A DNA stretch of 64,000 bases from Gigaspora rosea (GCA_003550325.1 QKWP01000242.1:153354-217353); one strand, 5' to 3'. Positions 11,770-23,515 are shown, counted from the stretch's first letter. The notes: a model not told the origin generated them from the sequence alone. Translations and numbers: made by a program.

Positions 11770-12080
11770 CTAATTGTGCCAATTGTTCGACTTTTGACAT
11801 CTATTTTTCCCCGCTATTTCATCCGGTTTCACCCGACTGACAGGAAAAATATGACTGCCGGCCTAATTTTTTTATTCCTTGTTGGTTAAAATAAAAAATT
11901 AACCATATATAACCTTAAATGTGAACATTATTTATTCTATTTGCAGTAAATTAAAAAAAAAAACAAAAAAAAAAATCCGTCCGTCCCGAATTTTGAAATC
12001 CATGTAATACAAAACGAAAAATCAACTTTGCGTGGTCTTAGAGAGAGTTGAAAATAATACAATAATATGCATTCAAACAC
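11739..12080. repeat. Dispersed repeat R1 with T-homopolymer edge
   Basis: It matches the 5.1-5.4 kb, 55.9-56.2 kb and 58.0-58.4 kb copies in order ('attgtgccaattgttcgact', 'tgacaggaaaaatatgac', 'ccatgtaatacaaaac', 'aaaatcaactttgcgtgg'). Non-coding. Confidence 0.55.
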
Positions 12081-12154
12081 ATAAATTTAGTTGAGCAAAA
12101 TTTTTCTAATAGATGATCGTTTTTTGATCAAGTAATTACTGATTATCGATACGA

Positions 12155-12915
12155 ATATCATCACTCTTAACTTCTAATATAACTTTATTTTTTTAAGATA
12201 TTTACAATAATGAATGATTAATTCTTCAAAGCTTAAAATAAGATTATTAAAATTATTTCTAACAGTTTCTAAAGTTAATGAGTAAAGTACTGTCGATTTA
12301 TTAAAAGGAATTTTGAAAGATCAAGTTCCTCTTCAGTTGTTTGCAAGTAACTACAGTATTTTAGATTCAGTGAGCCAGTAAGCTTTCCATTTTGGTAGAA
12401 TACCATTATATAATAATATGCTTCACTATTACGATCAAAAAATATTCATTTCCATTAATTGAATTGGATGACTGATATATTTATTCCGATCTTGAAACAT
12501 TGTTCCAAGTAAAGTTTCTGGTTGTTGCAAGAGCTGATTGAAAAGTTCATACTATAGAATAAAAAAAAAATAAAAAAAAGCGTAATTTGTACATAAAAGT
12601 AAAAAAAAAAAAAAAAATTTAAAAATTTATTATATTTCATACAGTATCTTTTGATCTCCAATATTTAAAATGATCTTTTTTTTCTGATGTGCTGATTGAG
12701 TAAACACATTGTGAGTCTGAACATTTTCAGATTTTAATAGTGTTCCAACAGGAGAAGAAAAGGTGATATTGATTATATAGTATGGATAATTATGAGTAGA
12801 ATCAGAATAACTTTGTCACTTCCATTTTATTTCTAATTCTGAAAAAGTTTAATTAAATGTTTTTCAACAGTTCTTCATAAGAACTTCTTCTAAATTGACC
12901 AAGACTATTTATTAA
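12155..12915 (-). pseudogene. Decayed double-BTB gene
   Basis: Read on the minus strand, 12200-12560 aligns with the third exon of the intact BTB genes: the complement encodes remnants of YETF, QPETLLGTMF and FFDRNSEAYYYMVFYQNGKL. About 12655-12900 aligns with the end of exon 2: remnants of QIEKHLIKLFSELEIKW, SSPVGTLLKSENVQTHNVFTQ and ILNIGDQK. Stops and frameshifts are frequent, and the 12561-12655 stretch corresponds to the second intron. It is clearly older and more divergent than the 32-55 kb copies. It sits between CRN loci A and B, linking both gene families at one place. Confidence 0.75.
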
Positions 12916-13394
12916 TTGATTGTTAGACTGACGTTAAAATAATTGTCAAATTTATATAATGACTAATCCTTAAACTAAAAAATAAACTGGCAGTTCAGAT
13001 GGGCCTTTGTATACCCGCATTATATACTTTCCAAACGTTTAAGATATTCTAGATCTTCTTCGTAAAATCATTTCAATTCCGTCAATAATTTAATAGTAAA
13101 ATTATCCATTTTATATTCTAAAAATTACATATTATCATTATCTAAGAATCTCAAAATTTTCAAATGCATATTTATACATCATCTATTTTACCGTTCTAAA
13201 AATTGTAAGTAAAAGAGAATCCCAAAAATAACGTTACGAACATTATTTTAATAGCGTGATGAATAATCAATAATTCATTAGCATATATACAGTATGTAAT
13301 GATAGTTACGTATGTAAAGTACGTAAGTGATAGTTACGTAGCTGATCAACCTGTGCAACAATAAATATCTCTGCATCAACATAATAGTTCAATA
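12916..13394. other. 5' flank of CRN locus B; no other gene
   Basis: AT-rich. Just before the ATG there are repeated 'agttacgta' and 'tacgtaagt' words (13290-13345). These may be promoter elements, but only their repetition is seen. Confidence 0.35.
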
Positions 13395-15217
13395 ATGTCG
13401 ACTGTTAAACTTCGTGGTACAACCGTCACTCTTTGGTGTCTTGCTAAAGAATCTTTGAAAGTTTCCAAATTTTATATTGGAACAGATAATGACCTTTGTG
13501 ATCTCAAGACATTAATCAAGGAAAATCGAAGGCCACGATATGATAATTTTGCTTCGGACGATCTCATTTTATGGCTTGTCAATGTGGATTTTAGCGCAAT
13601 TAATACTATTAATAATATGTTAAGTGAAGAAAATAAATTAATAAATCCGATGCATACGATAAAAGAATCTTTTCCAAATCTCGAGGAAAATAATATTAGT
13701 GTTGTCATCGGGGTTCCTGATATTAGTGAGTCATTCTTGTTTATACTGTTTTTAATAATTCTGAACAGTTACTTATTCTTAAACTTTATTTTCTGCTTCC
13801 TATCGTCAAATATCACTCAAAAAAATAATCATTATCGTAAAAGAAGCCATTTCCTCTGGTGGGTCTTAATAAATTATTCTACTCAGGCTGTCATTTTCTT
13901 CTGTGCTGAAAAATTTATGATAATATCGGATGTTTCAACCCTATATTAATAACTTACCTTTAAACATCACTACTTACATAGAATATTCTAAGCGGGATAA
14001 CAACTATGAAGAAGGTCTGTGTTAGTCAGATATTTGTTTCTGTAAAGTTATCGTATTAACATATTCAAATCTTTACAGAACAGAATAGAAATGTGAAGAA
14101 AATTCGGAAATATCCTTCCCCATCATCTTTTGCTGGCATTAATAATTTTCATGAATATCAAACCAAAGATCAAGAATTTCTTATTTACCGCCCTTTTAAT
14201 TGCATCGGCATACCGTTGATGTTATATAATTCTGCTTTTTTACATTTTAAGATGAACTTTAACGACAAAGGTCTATTTATGGATAAAAATCACTATCGAT
14301 GGACTATGAATTGCATTAAAGCGATGTCAAATTTTTATTCGGACAAGAAATCTCGTCAGCAAGAGTTTAATAAAAGACTTCAAGATTTATTTGACGAAAA
14401 TGTAATAGTCCAAAGTGATGATAACACTTCGAATGATGGATATATAACATTACAAGTGCATTCCTACACTGTATTATGTCTTCTTATCGAGATTAAAAAT
14501 GAAATTGGCACAGGTAGATGTGATCCAACTACTCAAGCAGCTGCTTTCTATGCAAAGTTTTATGCTCATGAGGAGTATGAGAAAGCACTCAAAATGTGCA
14601 ACATGCCATGCTTCATTATAGGCTTGGCTGGACCTTGGATATGCGTATTGGGTGCAGTTTATGTTGAAAAACCACTTATCGAACCTCTAACATGTTTTGA
14701 ACCTCTTATCTTTATTAACGATCGAATTCATTTGGAGAAAATAGCACAACTCTTCATGGCTTTGCGCATGGGATGTGATGATCTGAAGAAATATTATGGC
14801 TCATTATCGAATTCTACTGTAGATCCTCAACGATTTTTCCCCTACGTTCGCAAAGTTGCTAATGTTGGAGATTTTGTCTACAAGGAAAAGCTTTTTAATG
14901 ATCCACTTAAGCTTCTTTGGAAGGCCGAGACAAAAGATGGTCAGAAAATTATTGTTAAATTTTCACAGAAAGACAACCAATATGCACACGAAATTTGCTA
15001 TGAAATTGGAAAAGCGCCAACATTGCTCTTCGTTTCAGAAATGATTAATGGATTTTGTATGATAATTATGGGATACGTTGAGGGCCAGAGACTATGTGAT
15101 TGCGATTATTTGGATATTTCTGAATACGAAAAAATTATTAATGAAATTGAAAATGCTATTTTGCATTTACATTCTAAAAATATTGTTTTTGCAGATCTCC
15201 GTGATTTTGGTTATTAA
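13395..15217 (+). pseudogene. CRN-kinase locus B: C-terminus truncated by retroelement
   Basis: Exon 1 (13395-13725) starts with MSTVKLRGTTVTLWCLAKES and encodes a complete ~110-residue Crinkler N-terminal domain ending in ISVVIGVPDI. The donor is A|GTGAGT. The intron is 13726-14078, ending TTTACAG. Exon 2 (14079-15217) joins in phase 1 and is open. It covers the central EIKNEIGTGRCDPTTQAA block, the VKF lysine, the IIMGYVEG hinge and IVFADLRD of the catalytic loop. There an ~8-bp loss changes RDSNILVIKDE to RDFGY-stop and gag-derived sequence begins. The protein would be ~490 residues but lacks the catalytic-loop Asn, the DFDWAG loop and the last ~90 residues seen in locus A. An intact N-terminal domain on a dead kinase could still be expressed; function unknown. 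It also lacks a short in-frame piece near SLSNS relative to A. Confidence 0.82.
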
Positions 15218-17072
15218 TGTTCAGTAAAGCGCTCAATGGCTTGGTTGGTATCATTGGCATTATGTTCAGAGGCCATCATTCGTCCTGTTTCCCATTTACA
15301 TGCCTCAGTAATAGTAGCACCCAAGTTAGCAGGTTCAGCGCTTGGACATTCATAGCATATTCGGGTCGTAATCCTTGGATAAAAAACTGGATCATAACAG
15401 CAGCTAGAAAGTTATTAAGAGGGTCTACACGTCCTTTTAGTTGTTTAAAGCGGCTAACGAAAGTATCAACAGTGTCTGTGCCTTGTTTGATTTCAAAAAG
15501 TTGTTTCTGCCAAGCAGCCTTTTGCTTGGTAGTGCTAAATTTTTCTTTGAACAGGTGAGTAAAGCTATAGATATTAATACCATTTACATTCTGGCCATGC
15601 CAGTTATGATGGAAATGGGTTAGGGCATTAGCAAGACTAGAGAACCATTACTGGACATTGTCCTTCATATAAGCAGCAGCTAACTCCAATTGGCGAGCAG
15701 GGCTCAAATGGTTGGCCTTGGCAGCTAGTTCAAATTCCTCAACCCAGGTAACTGGGTCCTGAGTTCAATCACCACAATAAAAGTCGATTTTGATTAGGGA
15801 TTTTTCACCACCTTGTCCAAGGGCAGCAGCAAGAGCATTTATAGCTTGTGCAGCATCTTGTAAAGCTTGATCTCCCATGTTTAATTCAGGTTCTGATTCT
15901 TCGTTTTCTATAGTTCCTTCTGATTCTGGTTCTGAGTGTACTTTTTCTTCTTCTAATCCTTCTTGAAAATTTACTTCTTCTTGTACTTCTGTTAGTATGT
16001 CTAAAATTCTGTCTAAATTTATTTCTTCTAAATTTTATTCTGTGAAATTTATTTCTTGATGAATTTCTGGTTCAACAATTTCTTGGTCAGGATAAGCTCC
16101 AATTATCGGGGGCTGAACAATATCTAGTTGAGGATTAAAGATTTGTTGTTGGCGTTGTAAAGGAGAAGTGTGTAGAGGAGTATTATGAGGTGAAAAACGG
16201 GTTAAAGGATAAACTTAAGTAACTATAGGTAGAGGAGGAGTTACTGTGGTTCGTTGAAAATATGTGGCTGGGTTAAGATTTTGGATGAATCGAGCAACTC
16301 GGTTTGGAGAGGGAGTATGTTGGATAGGAAGAAGATTGTCAAGGAGAATGTCACTAAGAGAAGAAGTTGGAAGTACAAGTATAGGACGAAAAGGTATTTG
16401 GGTAGTTTCTTCATTGTAAGGTGCTAAGGTAGTAGCGTGAGTGGAACGGGAAGGTCCTGCTTGGTTATCTAAATCTTCTGGTTGTAAGGTACGTACAGGT
16501 CGAGAGGTAGGTGTAAGATTAAATTCAAGATCGTCAGTAGTTTGAATTATAGGTGAAAAGTGACCAAGTGTGTCAATAAGGCGGCCAAGTGGAGGAGTAG
16601 AAGTAGTGAGCCTTCAATATGATGGTCAAAGATATTTGCTGGAAAATCTGCTGGTAGAGTAGTGGCAAGAGTATATCGAGTGAATCGTCGAAGTAATTCA
16701 GCAATAACCTCTTTAGGGTCCAAAATAAGGATTATGGTATCGGCAGCTGAAAACAATATCACAGGCAGCAGCTCTACAAGTATTATAGCTGTTTGGATGA
16801 GTTAAAATGAAAAAGGCATCAATGGTAACTTGCGAATATCGGCCAGCAAAATAAGTGTCTCTGTAATCGTTCCAAAAATGGAGAAAGTTTCGATGGAAGC
16901 TATAAGGTGGATAGCAAATAGTACAAGATAAATCTGGATGACTGAGTTGGAGAATAGTGGTAGCAAGAGCAGATGGATGGTTAATGTCGTGGGCTTCAAT
17001 TTGTTCAAGATGAATTTGGTAGGCTCTATTTACTCTAGTCATAAAGAGACCTAGAAGTTTAACAACTAACAA
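15218..17072 (-). pseudogene. Ty3/gypsy gag relic
   Basis: On the minus strand the 15220-15780 translation gives a retrotransposon gag core: WQKQLFEIKQGTDTVDTFV, SRFKQLKGRVDPLNNFL and IQFFIQGLRPEYAMNVQ, the pattern of the Retrotrans_gag family. Upstream are acidic, Pro/Gln-rich frames and a Leu/Tyr-rich stretch (MLVVKLLGLFMTRVNRAY at 17072). In-frame stops are visible where conserved words require sense codons (GD-stop-TQDPVTW near 15765, NVQ-stop-WF near 15650). No protease, RT or integrase follows. The element ends abruptly at 15218, where it abuts CRN locus B. GC content is higher than in its surroundings. Confidence 0.75.
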
Positions 17073-17204
17073 TTTTTTTTTTTAACTAAACCGGTGAGAA
17101 AATAGGTGAGAGTTTCAATGTACTAACTAAGAGGTAAGAGGGTTTCTAATCTGGTTCTAAAACTAATAGAAAATTAACAAAACAAAACTAAAACAAAAGA
17201 CAAA

Positions 17205-17345
17205 TGCTACAAAAGCAGAGGCTTCAAGTATGCCCTTCTGAACGAATCTTTTTCAATCCGACAGGAAAATACTGGTGCAACAAATGCAAAAGGCTTCAAG
17301 TATGCCCTTCTGAACGAATCTTTTTCAATTCGACAGGAAAACCCA
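17205..17345. repeat. Two-copy ~66-bp tandem repeat in the gypsy 5' leader
   Basis: 'ggcttcaagtatgcccttct' followed by 'gaacgaatctttttcaat' and 'cgacaggaaaa' occurs twice (about 17220-17270 and 17286-17340). It lies between the gag start and the primer-binding-site region of the minus-strand element. Confidence 0.75.
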
Positions 17346-17474
17346 AAAAAAAAACAATTATTTAATTAGGAGCCAGAAAAGAGGAGGTAGCCAAAGAAAT
17401 ATCTTTGCAGAGTGAAGGAAGAGAGGTTCTAGTGTTCCGGCTGTTTTAAATGATTTCAGCCAGAAGGCACCAAA

Positions 17475-17765
17475 ATGTTACAAGCGACTATAGCCTTCTA
17501 TATAGTACTTGCAACACAGCACACAACGACAGGGATCTTGTAAGGGTCAGAGAAGATATGAAGCGGTGTGGAAGTGGAATATTACTTCACTAGAGCGGTT
17601 CAGTTTATATTTATTAATTAACAAGAGTATTATTTATTTAGCAAAGATATATTTTATTGATTTAGATAATAATATTTAAGAGATACAATTATTTAAGTAT
17701 TGGAGGGAGGAGAAAGGGAAGTCTGAATCTAAGCTAGAAAGCTTGTGGGTAGAAAGTCAGAAAGT
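17475..17765 (-). mobile_element. 3' end of a minus-strand gypsy 5' LTR, with PBS at 17450-17473
   Basis: On the minus strand the LTR ends ...CGCTTGTAACA at 17475 and is followed directly by TTTTGGTGCCTTCTGGCTG. The TGG start just past a terminal CA is a typical primer-binding site for a tRNA 3' end. The gag relic follows in the same orientation. Similarity to the region ending at 19912 (inverted) extends over about 200 bases. The 5' limit of this LTR is not clear. Confidence 0.6.
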
Positions 17766-19360
17766 AAGGGTTTATGTATCTTTTTGTAAAACTCATAAAA
17801 CTAATAAAACTAATAAAACTCCTGTTGCGCAATTGTGTCTTGTATTTTAACATTTATTTGGTTTACAATTGTTGTGCTCTAGAATGTTCTGGAAATAGAA
17901 CAAGAAAGTTGTTCTATAACAATATTTCGAAATATTTCACAATGTATTTCGAAATATTGCAGGTTTTGAAATATTTCGAAAATGTTTTTGAAAGTAAATT
18001 CAAAATATATTTTGAGCGGACTGACTGTGACTAGCTGGATCAGTAGATATGTAACCTGGGTCATACCAAGGACGCATTGGACTATATTTTCGAAATACTT
18101 CGAATATATCTAAATTAATCTGCATATCTGTATTACATGATCAGATTAGATCTTTTGTTTATTAATTAGATCTATTCATATTGTTTTTTATTTTGGTTTG
18201 TTTTTTTTACTTTCACTTGTTTTCGCTTTTTTTTGCTTTTGTTTTGTTTTTGTTTTTTTTATTTATTTATTTATTTTTAATTTTTTTCGTATTTTACAAA
18301 ACTACTAGCCCTTTGCAAGAAAACCTACAACTTTTCGGAACTTAGTGCATGCCACTCAGACTTCTGAAACTTAGCAAGAATACACAACAGATTTTACCCA
18401 GCAATTTCTAAATTTCCAGAAACACTACTTTAGAGAAATGGGCGCAAGTTTTCACAAGTTTTTGCAAATTTTGCAAGTTTTTTGCAAGTTCTTGCAAGGT
18501 TTCGCTTTTTTTATTTATTCGTTTCATGTTTTTTGTTTTTGTTTTTTTTTGTTTTATTTTTTTATTAATTTATTTTATTTTGACACTTTGAGAGAACAGA
18601 ACGCTTCCTTTCTAGCACTTTGCAAGAAAACCTACCCAAACTTTTTTAGCACTTTGCGACTTTTTTAGCATTTTGCAAGAACATTAACATGGCTTTCGAA
18701 TTTCTGAATTTGCAAGTATGCGAACTCTTATTTTAGAGGAATGAAGATTTAGGACTTCGTTTATTTTTTTATTAGTTTGCTTACATTTTTTGTTTTTTTG
18801 TTTGTTTTTTTTTTACTTATTTTTTTAATTTTTATTTTATTTTTATTTATTCCTGACTTTTTTGAAACTTTGCGACTTTTTCAGCACTTTACAAAATTTC
18901 TTTGGCAATTTGCAAGAACACCAATACTTTTGAAAAATGTGTTTTTTTATTTTTTTCACTTCTTTACTATTTTTAGGAGGTATTTAGAAAAAAAGAGCGA
19001 AACGAAGGTATAACCAAACCAAAAAAATAGCCAAAGCGAAGACAATAGAAAACAAAAAAGCAAAGATAATAGCTAACTTTGGGGTGTGCGAAAATAAGTG
19101 TATAGGGCTAGTTTTTTGTATATAATAATAGAATTAGATGCGAAGAAGTGCAAAAGTAGTTAAAATAATATGTAATAATGTAAAAATAATACTGTAAAAA
19201 ATGTATAATAATTAAAATATAATATATAATGTAATATGAATAATATATTGTTATAGAATAGGTTTTAGTAATTTTGGTGGAAATTAGTTGAAAAATTAGA
19301 ACTTAATTAGGAAATTCTGTAATAACTGTATTTAGTGATAGTGATATACAAAATTGATGC
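17766..19360. repeat. Low-complexity T-rich region between two LTR ends
   Basis: It begins with 'aaaactaataaaactaataa'. Palindromic 'tttcgaaatatttcgaaa' words follow at 17925-17990, and 18200-19000 is T-rich with repeated 'tttgcaagaa' and 'actttgcgactttttt' phrases. Open frames here are F/L-rich and have no domain signal. Probably LTR U3 or nested repeat material. Confidence 0.45.
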
Positions 19361-19556
19361 ATAGTAACGTCTAATGACGCTTAGTGACGCTTAATGACGC
19401 TTAGTAATGCTTAGTGACGCTTAATGACACTTAGTGACGCTTAATGACGCTTAGTGACGCTTAATGACGCTTAGTGACACTTAATGATGCTTAGTGACGC
19501 TTAGTAACGCTTAATGACGCTTAGTGATGCTTAATGCCGCTTAGTGACACTTAGCT
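19361..19556. repeat. GACGCTTA(A/G)T minisatellite
   Basis: About twenty copies of a 10-base word alternating 'gtgacgctta' and 'atgacgctta', with a 20-base higher-order period and occasional g-to-a or c-to-t changes. It lies just upstream of a TATA-like 'agatatataaacc', so it is probably part of the U3 of the plus-oriented LTR. Confidence 0.9.
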
Positions 19557-19912
19557 CAATAGATATATAAACCTGCCTTATTTCCTTTAGTTTTAGACAG
19601 ATCCAGGAAATCCAGACATTGTATTTTATCTTTACCTTTATATTATTGATCCTCCTCTCTTATTATTAATAAACTCTTGGGATTTCTAAGGAACAGACAC
19701 CTTGGAATAGCCCTCTTGTTAAATTAATAAACTGTGTATTATCTCTTGTTGTTTTATACTGAACTGCCTTAGAGAAGTGTGTAGTTTCTTACAGACATAA
19801 AAGAAACTATACTTCCCTCTTGCACACCGCTTCACGCCCAAAGTAAGGGATCTCAGGAGCCGTGTGATTGTTACTTTATCGGAATTAAAGAAGGCTTCCG
19901 GTACCGTAACAA
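19557..19912 (+). mobile_element. 3' part of a plus-oriented gypsy LTR
   Basis: In order: TATA-like 'gatatataaacctgcc' (19560), AATAAA signals in 'attaataaactcttgg' (~19667) and 'aattaataaactgtg' (~19723), then 'cacaccgcttcacgcc' and a terminal GGTACCGTAACA ending at 19912. This is homologous to the minus-strand LTR end at 17475 but inverted. The two LTR ends therefore face outward. No primer-binding site follows 19912, so it may be a solo or rearranged LTR. Confidence 0.55.
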
Positions 19913-19979
19913 TATAATAATAATAAATAAAAAATAATAATAAATAAAAATATAAAATTTAATAATGCGTAAATTTTAA

Positions 19980-20300
19980 AAATTTTTGAAAATATGCGAA
20001 ATATTGCGAAATATTGTGAAAAGCTGCAGATTTAAGCGATAATATGTGAAATATTACCTCCTGTGACCCCGAAATGAGATAATTAGATAGGGTTTGCATT
20101 GTTTTATTTGGTCTATTTTGCAATATTGCGCAATATATTTTGCATTATTTCACAATATTTCGCAATTTGTTCCGAAATATTTCAAAAAATATATACCAAA
20201 TCTTTCGAAAGATTGCGGTTCTTTCGAAAGATTTTGTGTCAATCGCAATTCTTTCGAATGATTTCGGTATGCAATTTCTTTCGAAAGATTTCGCATATTT
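19980..20300. repeat. Array of TTTCGAAA/GCGAAATATT palindromes
   Basis: 'gcgaaatatt' variants (19995-20060, 20115-20175) are followed by at least four copies of 'tctttcgaaagatt' (20200-20290). Both cores are self-complementary or nearly so. The same core occurs at 17925-18100. An open frame on the plus strand (20099-20347) is just a by-product. Confidence 0.7.
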
Positions 20301-20639
20301 ATTTTGCTAATGTTAATAAGAAAAAAAGTTTTCTAAGTTTTCCCTAGGGCGCCAAACTATTCCTAGGATTTACATAGTAATTTGCATTACATTACACTAT
20401 GAACACTATCGATTTGTGGCAGATCATCAATTAAGTAAAAACATATAGACTCATGTAATCAATTTTGATTGGTTGATCGCAGGGTCACCATTGCAATGGG
20501 TTGCTATAAAATAATGCCCTTTTAATATTTTATATTTTATAATTTTTATTATTTATCTAAATTTTTTAATAATTTTTTAAATAATTAAAATTAATAAATT
20601 TGTATTACTATTGAAATTTATTTTTAATAGAATCATTAC

Positions 20640-21780
20640 AATTTCTTACATTTATTTTTATTCAATATTTTGATTTTCAATATCCTGATCTTCAATATCC
20701 TGATCTTTAATATCTTGATTTTCACAATATTGATTATCACTATATTCACTATATTGATCATTACTATATTGATCATTACTATCTTGATTTTTATTATGAT
20801 AATTAATATTGAATTTATCTATATTTTCCAAATCCTCTTTATCAGATAAATCTAATTCATTTTTATTATTATCAAACAAACCTTCCCAATATTTATCTTT
20901 TAAATTAATTTTATCTATATTAAAATACCTAAATTATCTGATTTGCTTATTTTTTTAATAAATTCATTTTTAGTATTATAAATATCTTTTAATTTACAAT
21001 TGCTAAATATATAAACTAATTTGAAAACTCTTGGTGATTTAAGTCTATTTCTTTTTTTTTGAATAAATATAATATAAAATCAGACCAATTACATTCTGCT
21101 ACTGCAGAAAATGTAGATATTGTTAACTCTTTTGCAAATTGAGTAAGTTCAGAAGCAGAATTTGAAAACTTTCCAGCCCACCAAGTTAATTGATTAATAT
21201 CATTAACTGTTTCCTATGCCATAGTACTGTTAAATGGACCTAAATGATTCAAATATTCTAACAATTAACTATAAATTTAGTACAAATTTTAGGATAGGAT
21301 AATATCTTTTAACAAAATCAGATACCATTGTCATAATTATACATAAGGACGAAATTACTTCAGGTTCTAAAACCCAAAATTAAAATTTGAAGACAAAATT
21401 GTTTATGACCTATTTTATTTGAAAGACAAAATTATTTGATACATTTTTTGAATAGATGAAATTATATCTATATTAATTTTATTTGCTCATCCTTATAAAA
21501 AATTTTAATTTTCTCTAATAAAACCAAAATAGGCCTTTTTTAAAAATCAATTTCAGTGGTATCACTAGTCATAATATCATTAGCTAATGTTTTTACTTGA
21601 AATCTAGAATAACAAGATATGCAATTTCAATAATAGAATTATATATACTATTGTATCTTTTTAGAATAATATCAGAAATTTGTTCAGATGCAGAGCTTTT
21701 TACCAAATCTATAAATAAAATTTAAAATTTTTATTTTTTTTTAACTCTTTGACAGTCTCGTTGGTACCTTTATTTTAGAT
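20640..21780 (-). pseudogene. hAT-family transposase relic (C-terminal part)
   Basis: Minus-strand translation across several frames gives the hAT C-terminal dimerisation signature: LTWWAGKFSNSASELTQFA followed by ELTISTFSAVAECNWSDF, then a tail rich in N/D/Q repeats (20658-20879, ending in QDIEDQDIENQNIE). Further upstream (to ~21700) is SSASEQISDIILKRYNSIYN followed by SIIEIAYLVILDFK, where active families have ...LDPRFK. Stops and frameshifts separate the blocks. Terminal inverted repeats were not identified, so the element ends are unknown. Confidence 0.7.
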
Positions 21781-22500
21781 ATTAGACATATAATATAACT
21801 AAACTATGTTAATTACTTATTATCAATACTGTTTGAAAAATTTAAAAATTTTAAAAAAAATTTAAAAATTTTTAAAAAAAAATTCTAAAAAAATTTTTGC
21901 AGTATTTTTTTTATTCATAAAATTTTTTGTAATTTGATTGGCTTTGCCCTACTTTTGACCCAAATTTAAAAAAGCAAAAATTTTTTTGTCCAAATTATCT
22001 AAATTATATTTCAGGTTTTTCCATTTTTTTTTTATTCGCAAATTTCCTGCAATTTTATCAGCTCCGACCCAACTTCTGATCCAACCTAAAATTTGCCTAT
22101 CTATATAGACTAGTTGATTTAAAGGTTCCTGCACTATAGCAATTAAAAAAATAGAATTATTATATTTATCGCCATGCTGATATATCGCAACCCGATCAAC
22201 CAATAAGAATTCAGAATCAGGTATAACATGAGATCGAAGTGATTACAATTTTTTTTCAAAAATCGGTCATAACGCTAAATCTTGCCTATGAAACCATCTC
22301 TTATGCTCTAACAAAAAAATTCCTTACGAAAGTTTGGATTAGAAGCTCTTGCTAAAACACACTACCCTGACACTATCCTAACTCTTACCCTAAACTAACC
22401 CTTACCTAACCCTAAACTAACGAATTTATTTATTGTTTTGATTTTACATTACACCAGATCTTATAGGATACGATGTATCACCTATGCGAAAAAATCAAAA
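21781..22500. repeat. AT-rich DNA plus a dispersed repeat with CCCTAA-like words
   Basis: No gene is supported. The open frame 21949-22203 (minus) has no clear domain and may belong to the neighbouring hAT relic. Bases 22290-22490 repeat the family seen at 200-400. They include 'taacccttacctaaccctaa', degenerate telomere-type words. Confidence 0.4.
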
Positions 22501-23249
22501 ATTCTAAATATATATATTATTTGAATATCAAGACAGTATATTTATAAGAAAATTTTATAATTTGTTGATTTAATTGTTTTTAAAAAATCTTTAAATTTAT
22601 TCAATTTTTAAATTTTAAAAATCTTTAAATTTATCAATTTTTAAGTTTTAAAAAAAAAATTAAAAAATTAAAATTTTTGTTTATTTTTAAAGTTTAACCA
22701 ATTAAAATTAAGTATTTTTTGTTATACTATGCAAATACTTTGGTGTAATTATCAAAAAAAAGTTTGCAAAATTTTAAACAAAAAGTTATTATATACAATA
22801 AAAAGTTATACCAAAAATAAAACACTAATTTAATTTAGTTTATTATAATTTATATAGTAAAAATAATACCTATGTTAATTAAAAAAACTTCAAAAATCTT
22901 TAAATTTTTAATTTTAAAAATTTTAATAATGTATAGAGAATTACTATGCTTAACTAGGGGTAAATCACCTCCCTGGTTACACAACAGGATCTACATATAT
23001 ATATTTGCACAACAGGATCTACATGATAAGTATTTTTTTTTGTTTACATCCGTCTTTTTTCTTTATAACAGTTTTCTTTTTTTTTTTATATAGCGTCGAT
23101 TCTTTCGTTCTTCAGTGATGTTGTTCGTCGTTATTCAGTTCATCATTTTTAGGTGTCGTTGTTCTTTGGTGGCAATAATTTTTGGTGTCATTGTTTTCGG
23201 TATCATTATTTTCGTAGGTGCTTCATTGGCTTAGGCCATTGAAATTGTA
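22501..23249. other. AT-rich spacer; no gene seen
   Basis: Simple A/T-rich repeats such as 'aaatttttaaatt', followed by GT-rich 'ttcagtgatgttgttcgtcg' text at 23090-23240. Open frames are compositional. Confidence 0.4.
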
Positions 23250-23515
23250 GTTGAAGTGTCGTGTACTGGCAATGTCGCTTGTAAGTTGGCACCTTCATCT
23301 TTTCAATGTTGTTGTTATTTTCACGTTGAGGATAGTTACTAATTGCTTGTTTTTTTTTCGTTTAGGTTCTGGTGGGTACGGGTTGGTATTGGGAATGCTC
23401 AAAATGGCACATGCACAGAAATATTTTATGAAAGATGCGGTAAAAATGGCACAGACATTACGGCAAAGGGTAGCAAGTAATATCACAGATGACATGTATA
23501 TTTACGTTACAGACA
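23250..23515. mobile_element. Diverged relative of the 6.7-kb TIR element
   Basis: 'ggtgggtacgggttggtatt', 'aaaatggcacatgc' and 'aaaatggcacagac' match the subterminal GTACGGG/GGCAC repeats at 6700-6840. It leads straight into the tandem units that follow. Confidence 0.4.

Noticed and set aside
10951-11800. Open frames of ~270 codons across 10951-11800
   Set aside because: They consist almost entirely of unknown residues translated from Ns plus a poly-T/poly-A edge.
14093-14095. GTG start for a separate kinase gene in locus B
   Set aside because: The codon lies just inside exon 2. The donor at 13726 and acceptor at 14078 join the CRN domain to it in phase.
18438-19013. Phe/Leu-rich membrane proteins at 18438-18668 and 18777-19013
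   Set aside because: The composition reflects poly-T tracts; there is no conserved motif and the position is inside LTR-related repeats.
19361-19556. CRISPR-like array
   Set aside because: The repeats are contiguous 10-mers without unique spacers in a eukaryotic LTR context, so this is a minisatellite.
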